Program-made: the position numbers and the translations under genes
In this document: in pieces, positions 49,645 to 58,236 of the stretch
Numbering within the stretch: the stretch's first letter is position 1
How the letters are laid out: every line of letters begins with the position of its first letter
DNA from: Pseudomonas sp. LS.1a
GTDB lineage: Bacteria > Pseudomonadota > Gammaproteobacteria > Pseudomonadales > Pseudomonadaceae
Direction of reading: 5' to 3'
Assembly: GCF_022533585.1 (NCBI RefSeq)
Contig: NZ_CP092827.1
Span: 2,582,001 to 2,646,000 of the forward strand
Length of the DNA: 64,000 nt
The notes under the pieces: generated by a model
Seen by the model: the letters and a program-made list of their open reading frames with translations, nothing else
What the model was told of the DNA's origin: nothing
The model's database searches: none

Positions 49645-52199
49645 TGAAACAGCAATGTATCCAGGCGGTTCAGCAGGCCATTGGCCGCGCGCTCACCCAG
49701 GAACAAATCAAGGACATTGAGGGCCGCATAAGCCGCAACTTGCGCCAGCTGGCCCAGGCAGACCCGCAGGCTTGGCAGATGAAGACCTCGGCAGATCGGC
49801 TGACCGAAGCCGCCAATGCCGCCGCCAAGGAGCAGCAGGCAGAGGCCGCCAAGAAGAAGCAGCGCGTTGCTCTGACCATCCTGGCGCATGACCGGGTGCA
49901 GAACGTTATGGCTCAGTTCCCCGATGATCCCCTCAAGGGCCTGGATCGCCTGCTGGCCTTCGCCTCGGACTATCCCGGCATCATGTCGATCGAGTCGTCC
50001 AGCCGCGCGATCCGGGACGAAGCCATGTCATCCATGCTCGAAGCCATCGACATGACGCGCGGCAAGTTCCTCGGCCTCTTCGCGGACGAGGCAAAGGCCC
50101 GGGCCCTGGTGCAGGAACTGCACGGCCAGGACAGCGGTGTGCCAGAGGCGAAGGTCGGGGCCAAGCAATTCGCCGATGTCGCCAATCGCCTACGTGAGCG
50201 TTTCAACCGCGCCGGCGGCGATGTCGGCTACCTCGATGACTGGGCGATTCCGCGTAGCCACAGCCAACTGAAGGTGGCCAGGGCCAAAGATCAGTGGATC
50301 GCCGACCATGTGCAGTGGGCGAACCGATCCAAATACTTCAAGGCTGATGGCACCCGAATGAGTGACGCCGAGCTGGCTGAGTTCTTCACCAACGCCTGGG
50401 AGACGGTGGCCACCGGTGGCGTGAACAAGCTGGAGCCGGGGCGGGCCATGGGCAACGGCGCCCGCGCCAACCGTGGCAGCGAGTCGCGCCAGATCCATTA
50501 CCGCGATGCCGATGCCTACCTGGCGGCCCAGGCCAAGTACGGTGACAAAGGCCTGATGGACCTGATGTTCGGGCACATCGACCGAGCCGCCCGCGACATC
50601 GCGCTAATCGAGGTGATGGGGCCAAACCCCAACCACGCCATGCGGTACCACACCGAGACGGCCGCCAAGCAGATGACTCAGGCCAAGCCCGAGGCAAAGG
50701 CCAAGATCGATAAGCGCGTGAAGCGCCTGGAGCAGCTGTATACCGAGGTGGCCGGTACCCGCGAGCCACCGGCATCGGCCGCGCTGGCCAACGCGTTCGA
50801 CACCTACCGCGCCACGAACGTGGCGGGCAAGCTGGGTTCGGCAGTGATCACCGGGCTCAGCGACCAGGGGACGCTGGCGCTGGTTGCCAAGATGAACGGC
50901 ATGCCCGTAATGAAGGTGCTGGGTAACGAGCTGCGCATGCTCAACCCGGCCAACGCCAGCCACCGGCGCCTGGCCATGCGCGCCGGCCTTGGCATCGATC
51001 AACTGATCGGCAGCCTGGCGCGCTGGGGTGAGGAAGGTCTTGGTACCGATGCTGAGATAGCTGGCCGCGCTGCCAAGTGGTCGCAAGCCGCCGCCACCAA
51101 GGTCATGCAAATCTCTGGCATGAACGCCATTGACGCCGGCAACCGCCGTGCATTCGGCGCGACCATGATGGACGTTACCGGTGACCTCACGCGCCGGTTC
51201 GATTCCCTGGCAGCCCTGGAAGAGGGCGACCGCAAGCTGATGCAGCAACGCGGCATAACTGATCAGGATTGGTCGGTATGGCGCCTTGCCGAGCCGGAAG
51301 ACTGGCGCGGGGCCGGCGACCAGGTACTGACCCCGGGTAGCATCTACCGCATATCCGATGCAGCCCTGACGCCGCTAGCACAGAAGGTTGGCGTTTCCCC
51401 AACCCGCTTGCGGGAGCAAGCCGCCACCCGCCTGCTTGGAATGGTTCTCGACGAGACCAACATGGCTATCCCGGCGCCAGGCGCCCGTGAGCGCGCCTTC
51501 ATGCACGGGAACAACCAGCGCGGCACCTGGAGCGGCGAGATCATGCGCAGCTTCTGGCAGTTCAAGTCGTTCCCGATCTCGATGATTTCGAAGCACTGGC
51601 GCCGGGCCATGGCCCAGCAGACCGGTTGGGGCAAGGCGGGATATGCCGCTGCGCTGTTCGCCACAGCCACGGTGCTTGGCGCAATCGCAACTCAGGTCAA
51701 CGAGATAGCCTCGGGCCGTGATCCCAAGAACATGCTGGACGACGAACTGGGCGGCGTGCCGGGCCTGCGCTTCGGCCTGGCCTCGATGCTCAAGGGTGGC
51801 GCGCTGTCGCTGTACGGCGACTTCCTGTTCTCCAACACCACGCAGGGCGGCACCTCTGCGCTCGCAGCCTTCGGCGGCCCGCTGGCCGGTGACCTCGAAA
51901 CTCTGCTGAACCTGCGCGGCGTCACTGCTGATGCGGCCCTGGGCGACCGGGATGCCGACGTGATCGGCGCCCGCCTGATCCAGCTTGGGAAAGGGCACCT
52001 GCCCGGGGCGAACCTTTGGTACACCAAGGCTGCCACCGATCACATGGTCTTCCACCAGCTGCAGGAGTACTTCTCGCCTGGGTACCTGAACCGCATGCAG
52101 CGCCGTGCACAGCGAGAGTTCGGCCAAAGCTATTGGTGGGAGCCTGGAGAAGTAGGCCCAGCAAGGGCGCCAGATCTTGGTGCCGCCGTCGGCAACTGA
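49644..52199 (+). CDS. Largest internal virion/ejection protein
   Basis: 851 residues. Largely helical, with a conserved-looking GYLDDWAIPRSHSQLKV and NRGSESRQIHYRDADAYLAAQ, and near the C-terminus a membrane-like stretch (GYAAALFATATVLGAIATQV). Its position, last before the tail spike, matches the T7 gp16 slot, but no lytic transglycosylase motif is visible. It would enter the cell ahead of DNA. Confidence 0.73.
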   Translation: MKQQCIQAVQQAIGRALTQEQIKDIEGRISRNLRQLAQADPQAWQMKTSADRLTEAANAAAKEQQAEAAKKKQRVALTILAHDRVQNVMAQFPDDPLKGLDRLLAFASDYPGIMSIESSSRAIRDEAMSSMLEAIDMTRGKFLGLFADEAKARALVQELHGQDSGVPEAKVGAKQFADVANRLRERFNRAGGDVGYLDDWAIPRSHSQLKVARAKDQWIADHVQWANRSKYFKADGTRMSDAELAEFFTNAWETVATGGVNKLEPGRAMGNGARANRGSESRQIHYRDADAYLAAQAKYGDKGLMDLMFGHIDRAARDIALIEVMGPNPNHAMRYHTETAAKQMTQAKPEAKAKIDKRVKRLEQLYTEVAGTREPPASAALANAFDTYRATNVAGKLGSAVITGLSDQGTLALVAKMNGMPVMKVLGNELRMLNPANASHRRLAMRAGLGIDQLIGSLARWGEEGLGTDAEIAGRAAKWSQAAATKVMQISGMNAIDAGNRRAFGATMMDVTGDLTRRFDSLAALEEGDRKLMQQRGITDQDWSVWRLAEPEDWRGAGDQVLTPGSIYRISDAALTPLAQKVGVSPTRLREQAATRLLGMVLDETNMAIPAPGARERAFMHGNNQRGTWSGEIMRSFWQFKSFPISMISKHWRRAMAQQTGWGKAGYAAALFATATVLGAIATQVNEIASGRDPKNMLDDELGGVPGLRFGLASMLKGGALSLYGDFLFSNTTQGGTSALAAFGGPLAGDLETLLNLRGVTADAALGDRDADVIGARLIQLGKGHLPGANLWYTKAATDHMVFHQLQEYFSPGYLNRMQRRAQREFGQSYWWEPGEVGPARAPDLGAAVGN

Positions 52200-52215
52200 C
52201 GCCCCCTTCAAAAGC

Positions 52216-52251
52216 AAAAGCCCCAGGCGCTCGCAACGCCCGGGGCTTTTT
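52216..52251 (+). terminator. Intrinsic terminator after the ejection genes
   Basis: AAAAGCCCC (52216-52224) pairs with GGGGCTTTT (52242-52250), with an inner GCG/CGC pairing and trailing T. Confidence 0.85.
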
Positions 52252-52323
52252 GTTTCCACCCCATGCGCACCCATGAGGAAGACGTTCATGAAGTTTACCT
52301 AACCCACCTGTTTGACCCAAGAG

Positions 52324-52346
52324 AGCCCCGCCAAGTGCGGGGCTTT
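52324..52346 (+). terminator. Second hairpin terminator before the tailspike gene
   Basis: AGCCCCGC, loop CAAGT, GCGGGGCTTT. It is only 23 nt before the tailspike start codon, so it could also attenuate tailspike expression. Confidence 0.65.
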
Positions 52347-52368
52347 CGCATTTCTGGAGCATAGAAAA

Positions 52369-55026
52369 TTGACCGTCTCGACCACTGATAGCGTGATTGA
52401 ATACGTATCCGGGGGCCCGGCGTTTCCGATCCCGTACCGGTTCCTGCAGAACTCCGACATTGAGGCGGTACTGATCAAGCAGGATGGCACCTCTGAAACG
52501 CTTGTGCTGGGCACCCAGTTCACGCTGACGGGAGCCTCATCCCAAAGCGGGGGCACTCTCACATCGGCGTATGCAGCAGGCTACCTGGCGACGCCGGGCG
52601 CACTGCTCACCATCTCGCGAATCATGCAGGCGGTTCAGCCTACTGACCTGCGCAACCAAGGGCGCTTCCTGGCAGAGACGCACGAAACGGTCTTTGACCG
52701 GCTGACCATGCTGATTCAGCAGGCCTTCTCGATTCTTCGCCGTGCGCTGCTCCGGCCCATCGGACGCAACTACTACGATGCCGAAGGCCGCCAGATCAAG
52801 AACCTCGGTGTGCCAACCGAGGCAGCAGATGCTGTAACGAAGGCATATGCAGACAGCCTTTCGGCGGGAAACATGCAGTACACGGACGCCCAGATGCTGC
52901 GTACCGTGCGTGCTCCCCAGGGCGAGACCCTGAGTCAGATGCCAGGCGCGTCCTCTAGGGCAGACCGGATCTTGGCGTTTGACGCCGCTGGCAACCCTAT
53001 CCTTGTGATCCCGGCATCTGGTTCAGCCTCTGATTTGGCACTGGATCTCGCTAACCGAACGCTGTCCTACAAAGGCGCCGGCATGATCGGCTACCGCGGC
53101 CGAACTCAGTACGACAAGAATGGCGAGCGCCTGACCGGGGCTGACGTTGGCGTGGTTGCCGATGGCGCAACGCTGAACAACACGGCAATGGCCAACCTTG
53201 CGGCTGAAGCAAGGGCGAAAAAGCAAACCGCAATCCTTGGCCCTGGACTGATTAACCTGTCAGTGGTCAGCCTGACAGGAACCGATCGTTTCGCTCTCCG
53301 TGGCGAGGGCAACAACTTAACTACTTTCAACCGAGTCGGCGCATCTAACCTTCTGAACTTCCAAGGCCTGGATGGTTTGAGTCTTTCCGATTTCACGATT
53401 GAAATGAACAAGGCGCTGTCCACGGATAACGGTCACGGAATTGTACTGATCGACCAGCCGCACTCCCGCGTGAAAAACGTTTCCGTTAAATCACACGGCG
53501 GCATCGGCACAGGCGTTATTGCTTACTCGACTGACATTAACGTTCGAAGAGAAAACATTGTCTTTGAAGACATTTACGTAAGTGGTGACTTCGATAACAG
53601 CGACAACACAAACGGCACGCTTATAGATAACGGAGTTTTTTCCAGGCAGTCTGGGATCTTCTGTAAGGGCATCAAGGAGTATGCCATCGAGTACAAGAAC
53701 AACACCCGTTACTCGATTCTCTCGGACATCATCGCCTTTAACTCCGGATACGCCGTTGGTTATGGGCAAACAACGCTGGATGACACCGGGGTGAGCAGCT
53801 GCGTTGCCACCGGCATCGTCAGTCTTGCCTGCAACACTGGCATCGTCGTCGGTAAGGGCGACCTGAACGTGTTCAGTGGTGCAATGATCAATAGCACCGG
53901 GACAACTGGAGCACAGAAGCGCGGCATCATCACCGCGCTAGGCGCTGACCAGAACATGTTCGTGGGCATCCTCACCGCAGGCGATATGCTGGAGCCTGTG
54001 CGCTGGCAGGCCAACCGGAACTACGCCCAAGTCGCTTCGCATGACACGGCTACCTATGCAGTCACGATGACTGCCGGCGCCGAGAAGAACGTCACGGAAA
54101 TCGCGCACCCAGGCCGGCGCACTTCGATCCTCAGTGCGATCCTCAACGTCTCGGGCAACCCTTTGAGCGGCGACAAGGCAAACCCTGTGTACTGCCATGC
54201 AACCGGTGACTACGTGGGTACGCTGTCTGGACGGTGGAGATACCGGCATGACGTTTCCGGTGCTTCTCCGCTGTCTGCTGCTCGTCACGTGCTCGAGTCG
54301 GTAGGTAATACCGCATATGGCGTGGCGACGGATGGTGTTGGATATGCTGGCCTGCAGGTTGCAACGCCAACAAAGAATGCATTCGCCGTGTACTACGCCG
54401 CTACTGGTGATTGGCAGATCGGTGATAACTCGTTCAGCCTGAAGATCGCACCTGCCGCGACCGCGCCAAGTACAGACAACGCAATGTCCTTCGGCGATGC
54501 CGCTCACCGAGCCAGTGCTGTATATGCCGGTACCGGCGCGATCATTACGTCAGACCTGCGTGACAAGCAGGACGAGAGCGAGATCTTGGAGGCTGAATCC
54601 AAGGCTTGCGCCAAAATTAACGCCATTCGCTACCGACTCAAAGACGCTGTTAGCTCCAAGGGCGATGGTGCGCGTTGGCACTTCGGGGTAGGTGCCCAGC
54701 AGGTGAAGGAAGCGTTTGAGTCAGAGGGCCTTGATCCATTCGCGTACGCTCTCTTGTGCTATGACGAATGGCCTGCGACTGATGCGGTGTATGAAGTGCA
54801 TCGCCTGGGGCGCGTATTCTTTCCAGCAACCCCGGAGTCGGAAGAGGTAACGCTTTACGAAGGGGTCGAGGAGAGCATGGCCACGGAGGAAAGCCTGTGG
54901 GAATTCACCCATGAGGAAACGGTGATGACCAAGCCAGCAACACCGGCAGGGAACCGCTATGGGGTTCGGTACGACGAACTGCTTATGCTCATGACTGCCT
55001 GTCTGGCGCGTAAACTCGCGGACTGA
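52369..55026 (+). CDS. Tailspike with T7-type N-terminus and S74-like chaperone
   Basis: 885 residues from TTG 52369 (TGGAG 9 nt upstream); a longer frame from ATG 52312 would have to begin inside the terminator hairpin. The N-terminal 120 residues (TVSTTDSVIEYVSGGPAFPI...ETHETVFDRLTMLIQQA) are the T7 fibre/tail attachment domain. The middle (about 250-560) has pectate-lyase-like parallel beta-helix character. The C-terminus has SDLRDKQ (Ser728), the peptidase S74 intramolecular chaperone pattern, with a long helical end. It likely binds and may cut host surface polysaccharide. The central part is distinctly AT-richer than the virion genes. Confidence 0.83.
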   Translation: MTVSTTDSVIEYVSGGPAFPIPYRFLQNSDIEAVLIKQDGTSETLVLGTQFTLTGASSQSGGTLTSAYAAGYLATPGALLTISRIMQAVQPTDLRNQGRFLAETHETVFDRLTMLIQQAFSILRRALLRPIGRNYYDAEGRQIKNLGVPTEAADAVTKAYADSLSAGNMQYTDAQMLRTVRAPQGETLSQMPGASSRADRILAFDAAGNPILVIPASGSASDLALDLANRTLSYKGAGMIGYRGRTQYDKNGERLTGADVGVVADGATLNNTAMANLAAEARAKKQTAILGPGLINLSVVSLTGTDRFALRGEGNNLTTFNRVGASNLLNFQGLDGLSLSDFTIEMNKALSTDNGHGIVLIDQPHSRVKNVSVKSHGGIGTGVIAYSTDINVRRENIVFEDIYVSGDFDNSDNTNGTLIDNGVFSRQSGIFCKGIKEYAIEYKNNTRYSILSDIIAFNSGYAVGYGQTTLDDTGVSSCVATGIVSLACNTGIVVGKGDLNVFSGAMINSTGTTGAQKRGIITALGADQNMFVGILTAGDMLEPVRWQANRNYAQVASHDTATYAVTMTAGAEKNVTEIAHPGRRTSILSAILNVSGNPLSGDKANPVYCHATGDYVGTLSGRWRYRHDVSGASPLSAARHVLESVGNTAYGVATDGVGYAGLQVATPTKNAFAVYYAATGDWQIGDNSFSLKIAPAATAPSTDNAMSFGDAAHRASAVYAGTGAIITSDLRDKQDESEILEAESKACAKINAIRYRLKDAVSSKGDGARWHFGVGAQQVKEAFESEGLDPFAYALLCYDEWPATDAVYEVHRLGRVFFPATPESEEVTLYEGVEESMATEESLWEFTHEETVMTKPATPAGNRYGVRYDELLMLMTACLARKLAD

Positions 55027-55031
55027 AAGCA

Positions 55032-55065
55032 CTGCGGCGCCCGTCGTGTAGACCAGGCGCCGCAG
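55032..55065. terminator. Hairpin between convergent tailspike and acyltransferase genes
   Basis: CTGCGGCGCC (55032-55041) and GGCGCCGCAG (55056-55065) form a perfect 10-bp stem with a 14-nt loop. No T-run, so termination is plausible but not certain. Confidence 0.5.
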
Positions 55066-55088
55066 CGAATTCAACCTTTCACCTGCAG

Positions 55089-56996
55089 TCAGCTATTGCT
55101 GTTGATGCCTGCCAGGATGTTAGGCATTTTCTGGTACAGCTTCACAGAGCCGGTGGTGCTCAGGTGACCTGGGTCCCGGTAGATCGGAACGCCATCAATG
55201 ATCGTTTTGCACGACTTGGCATCACAGAGCGCGTCGGACAGGTAGATCACTTTGGCACCGAGAGTGGTCTCGGCGTACTTCATGAGGTTGAGCACATTCT
55301 TGTGCGACCGCTCGAACAACGCCCTGTCGAGCAGGCACTTGTTCGATTGATTGGTGAGCGACGGGTTGGCCATCTCCCCCTGAATGCAGCTCACGATAGT
55401 AGTGTTGAGCGGCGGTGGCGGGGCAATGATCACGACCTGCTTGCCGAGAGCCTTCAGCTTTTCAACCACATTGCGCATGTCCTTCATGGCGCGCTCTGGG
55501 GTCGACTTCTCAACCTGCATTGCACCGTTGGTGTCGAAGGAAATCGACTCGTAGGTGTCTTGCATGTACTGCCCGTACGAGCCCGCCAGGATAACGGTCT
55601 TGATCGATGGGGTTTCGCTGATGAACTTGAAGGCACTGTCGTTGAAGCCAACGCACTGGCGGGCCTGCTCTTCGAAGTTGCTCCGCTTGGTGTTCGGCGC
55701 GGTGTTCAGGAAGGGTGCACATGCGCTGCGGGTGGCCTGGCGGATATCGATCTTCTGCGACTGGGCCAGGCCGGGAATGTTGTGCATCGCATAGGAGTCG
55801 CCCCACACGATGATCTTCGGATCTTGCGAGGTCCGGCACTTCTCGGTGTCTTTATAGATGTTAGTGCCGCAGGATCGGTCAAGGCCGTAGTTAGGGGCGA
55901 ACAGCTTCTCGATCTTCTCCGCCGACTGGACCTTCAGGAACGAATGCGAAAGGCCGAACAGGGCCAGGGTCAGGGCAGGGAAGACGACCAGCGACGGCTT
56001 GAAGCCGTACTGCATAACCCGGAAAGGCTTTTCCACCAGGTTGTACAGCGCGACGGCCGTGGCCAGCGAGGCAGCGAACAGGGTCGCCTTTACTGTCATG
56101 CTCTCGGTACCGATTGAGGCGTTCGCGATTGCAATGATTGGCCAGTGCACCAGGTACAGGGAGTAGGAAATGTCGCCCGCTTTCTCGATTGGCGTCCAAA
56201 CCTTGCTGTTGATCAGCCGGTGATTCGCCAGAAGTACGATGGCCGTTGCGAAGCAAACGATTACTGCGTCCAGGCCGGGGTGCGACAGTCCAGAGTTCAC
56301 GAAAGGCGAGGCCAGCAGCACGGCAAAGGCAGGGATAGCCATCTTCGATGCAACGCTTTTTACGGCGGTGCTGTACACAAGCATCGACGCAATGCTGCCG
56401 ATCAGCAGTTCCCAAGCCCGAGTTGGGAGCAGGTAGAACGCTGCCGACTGGTTGCTCAAGGACAGGTACAGGCAGCCAACAAAGCTGGCGATGGCGAGCA
56501 CCACAAGGATCTTCCGCCAGTGCTTGGCCGGAGTGAAGGCCAGCAGGGCAGGTACAAAGAAGTAGAACTGTTCTTCGACCGCCAGCGACCACATGTGCAA
56601 CAGAGGTTTGGTTGCCGACTCAAGGTCGAAGTAGCCAGCCTGGCTGAGCAGTACGAAGTTTGTGGAGAATGTCAGCGCACCGATGATCTGCTGCTTCAGC
56701 GAGTCGATCTGCATTGGCGGCAGGAAGAACTTAGCCGCAATGATAGTTGCAAGGATCGTTACGAACGATGCCGGTAGCAGCCGCTTGGCGCGGCGAAGAT
56801 AGAACTCTTTGAAGGAGAACTTATCGCGCTCAAGTCCTCTTGCAACAATCGATGTAATCAAGAATCCTGAGATTACAAAGAATATGTCTACGCCCAGATA
56901 TCCATACTGGAATCCCGGTATAGCCAAGTGTTCAAGAACAACGAATAAGACGGCAAGCCCACGTAAGACTTGTATATCAACCCTGATAGTAGACAT
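55089..56996 (-). CDS. OafA-type O-acyltransferase with SGNH domain (lysogenic conversion)
   Basis: 635 residues from ATG 56996; an ATG at 57044 is less likely. The N-terminal acyltransferase-3 domain has about ten membrane helices, with RVDIQVLRGLAVLFVVLEHL, GYLGVDIFFVISGFLI and WSLAVEEQFYFF. The C-terminal periplasmic SGNH domain (about 370-635) has GDSYAMH (Ser nucleophile) and DPGHLS (Asp-x-x-His). Such proteins O-acetylate lipopolysaccharide or other surface polysaccharide. It is antisense to the late genes and next to the tailspike gene, so it probably remodels the receptor in the lysogen. Confidence 0.88.
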   Translation of the reverse strand: MSTIRVDIQVLRGLAVLFVVLEHLAIPGFQYGYLGVDIFFVISGFLITSIVARGLERDKFSFKEFYLRRAKRLLPASFVTILATIIAAKFFLPPMQIDSLKQQIIGALTFSTNFVLLSQAGYFDLESATKPLLHMWSLAVEEQFYFFVPALLAFTPAKHWRKILVVLAIASFVGCLYLSLSNQSAAFYLLPTRAWELLIGSIASMLVYSTAVKSVASKMAIPAFAVLLASPFVNSGLSHPGLDAVIVCFATAIVLLANHRLINSKVWTPIEKAGDISYSLYLVHWPIIAIANASIGTESMTVKATLFAASLATAVALYNLVEKPFRVMQYGFKPSLVVFPALTLALFGLSHSFLKVQSAEKIEKLFAPNYGLDRSCGTNIYKDTEKCRTSQDPKIIVWGDSYAMHNIPGLAQSQKIDIRQATRSACAPFLNTAPNTKRSNFEEQARQCVGFNDSAFKFISETPSIKTVILAGSYGQYMQDTYESISFDTNGAMQVEKSTPERAMKDMRNVVEKLKALGKQVVIIAPPPPLNTTIVSCIQGEMANPSLTNQSNKCLLDRALFERSHKNVLNLMKYAETTLGAKVIYLSDALCDAKSCKTIIDGVPIYRDPGHLSTTGSVKLYQKMPNILAGINSNS

Positions 56997-57152
56997 CGAG
57001 ATCCCGGTTTGTTTTTTTGCGTTAGCCGCAAATTGTATCGTCAAACGTATCTTGAACCAATAGCGATTCGTGTTGTCTGGTCGGCTTTTGGGGGGTGGTG
57101 GGCTCCGTAGTGCTTGCCTATGATTAGGCGTCTACTGGGACGGAGCAGGGCA

Positions 57153-57365
57153 ATGGACAAGCGCACCTTTATCGGGATGGTCGAGGCTGGCGAACCGCTG
57201 ATTCAGCAGGCTATCGACGCGATGCGCGAGTATCACCAATCCCAGGACCGTGGCGCGCCGCCTGAAGAGGTCGAGCGCCTACGGCTATTGGCGGATTCGC
57301 TATACCAAGCGGTTATCGATTACCAGTTAATCCAAGCAGGACGGGCACCGGCTACCATTCAATGA
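57153..57365 (+). CDS. Small helical protein, paralogue A
   Basis: 70 residues, with GGAG 7 nt before ATG 57153. It shares the pattern YHxxQ...PxEEVERLRxxAxSxxQAVxDYQL with the next gene. No family recognised. Position at the phage end, outside the late operon and after the leftward acyltransferase, suggests expression from the prophage. A TATGAT at 57119-57124 may be the -10. Confidence 0.6.
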   Translation: MDKRTFIGMVEAGEPLIQQAIDAMREYHQSQDRGAPPEEVERLRLLADSLYQAVIDYQLIQAGRAPATIQ

Positions 57366-57389
57366 TGGCCGCCTCAGGATGGAACCCCG

Positions 57390-57596
57390 ATGAAGTGTAA
57401 GCCGCCGATCCTTTACCCTGACCATCCCATGTACACCGACGCCGTAGAGGCATTGAAGCGTTACCATGAGGCACAGGCTTCGAATGAGCCGGCGGAAGAG
57501 GTGGAGCGTCTGCGGATGATTGCCGAGTCGCAGTTCCAGGCGGTCACCGACTACCAGCTCAAAGCGTTAGGCGGCCCTGCTGGCCCGGTTCACTGA
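57390..57596 (+). CDS. Small helical protein, paralogue B
   Basis: 68 residues, 24 nt after paralogue A, same strand. The centre and end (RYHEAQASNEPAEEVERLRM then AVTDYQLKALG) align with paralogue A without gaps at roughly half of positions. A tandem duplication that has diverged. Function unknown. Confidence 0.6.
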   Translation: MKCKPPILYPDHPMYTDAVEALKRYHEAQASNEPAEEVERLRMIAESQFQAVTDYQLKALGGPAGPVH

Positions 57597-57654
57597 TTGG
57601 GTTGATCAGTTCGGCGGCCTGGTTGCGCATATTGCCCATGCCAACGTTGATCGA

Positions 57655-57678
57655 TTAGTACATCAGAAAGCACATTGG
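57655..57678. repeat. Candidate arm-type integrase site, right end
   Basis: TTAGTACAT, 5 nt, AGCACATTGG; direct repeat of 16787-16810. It lies 54 bp from the attR core, and its inner part overlaps the stop region of the fused DUF2589 frame. Confidence 0.55.
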
Positions 57679-58166
57679 GTGGGATAACTACTATAGAAAT
57701 CCAGTATTTGCAGGGATTTTAATGCTGAGTTCGGTTCGCTGGCCTGGAACTGCATGCGGATCTGCACTTCATCAGGGTCACGGCTGTCGCCCTGACGGCC
57801 TTGGCCGCCAATGGTGACCTTGAAGCTCGCGGCCTTGTTTTCGCCCTCGGTCAGCACAGCCTGTTGTGCTTCGGTGCCTTTGACCCTTACCGACAGGTCG
57901 ACCTGCATGCGTTCAAGGGCCAGGCCCTTGGGCGACACCAGCGCGAACAGCGGCACGCGCATGATGTGTTGGCCGTCCATGGCCACCTCGACCATCTTGG
58001 CTTTCATCGGGGCGCCCAACGCCTCGGTGTCGCAGTCGAAGAACTGGTCGAACAGGTTGATGTACTGCTGCGCGATCAGGCTGTTGGTAGCGCTGGCGGC
58101 TTCCTGCAGGCCGCGGGTGATTTCGCGCAGGTCGATGGAGGTCATGGGGGCGGGGGCTTTGTCCAT
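57663..58166 (-). CDS. DUF2589 protein with phage-encoded replacement C-terminus
   Basis: 167 residues: 145 from the host gene, then 22 read from phage DNA past the attR core (NSALKSLQILDF... to the stop at 57663). The intact host protein would have 184 residues, ending with 39 now stranded at 16534-16654. The replacement keeps the spacing E-P-x-x-A-L-x-x-L of the host sequence EPPEALNRL, so partial function may survive. DUF2589 family features: VPLFALVSPKGLALERMQVDL and VQIRMQFQASEP. Second gene of a leftward operon with the other DUF2589 gene. Function of the family unknown. Confidence 0.87.
   Translation of the reverse strand: MDKAPAPMTSIDLREITRGLQEAASATNSLIAQQYINLFDQFFDCDTEALGAPMKAKMVEVAMDGQHIMRVPLFALVSPKGLALERMQVDLSVRVKGTEAQQAVLTEGENKAASFKVTIGGQGRQGDSRDPDEVQIRMQFQASEPNSALKSLQILDFYSSYPTQCAF
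57733..57756. repeat. attR core (24 bp)
   Basis: Identical to the attL core at 16655-16678, same orientation. Phage DNA lies on its left and the DUF2589 coding sequence continues on its right. Confidence 0.93.
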
Positions 58167-58236
58167 TCACTTGCTTCCTCTGTGCCGATGGTGCCCCCAT
58201 TCACATAATGGGGGCTGCTTTGCAGGTGGCAGCAGT

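Larger units (their letters stand above)
16655..57756. mobile_element. Complete-looking temperate podovirus prophage (41,078 bp plus one att core)
   Basis: Bounded by 24-bp direct repeats that share an integrase-side arrangement and split a host gene. It contains integrase, excisionase-like protein, immunity region, recombination, replication, lysis, terminase, portal, capsid, short-tail and ejection proteins and a tailspike, with no broken essential gene visible. The structural module is Bordetella BPP-1-like, and the early region has lambdoid logic. No BPP-1-style diversity-generating reverse transcriptase is present. Confidence 0.95.
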
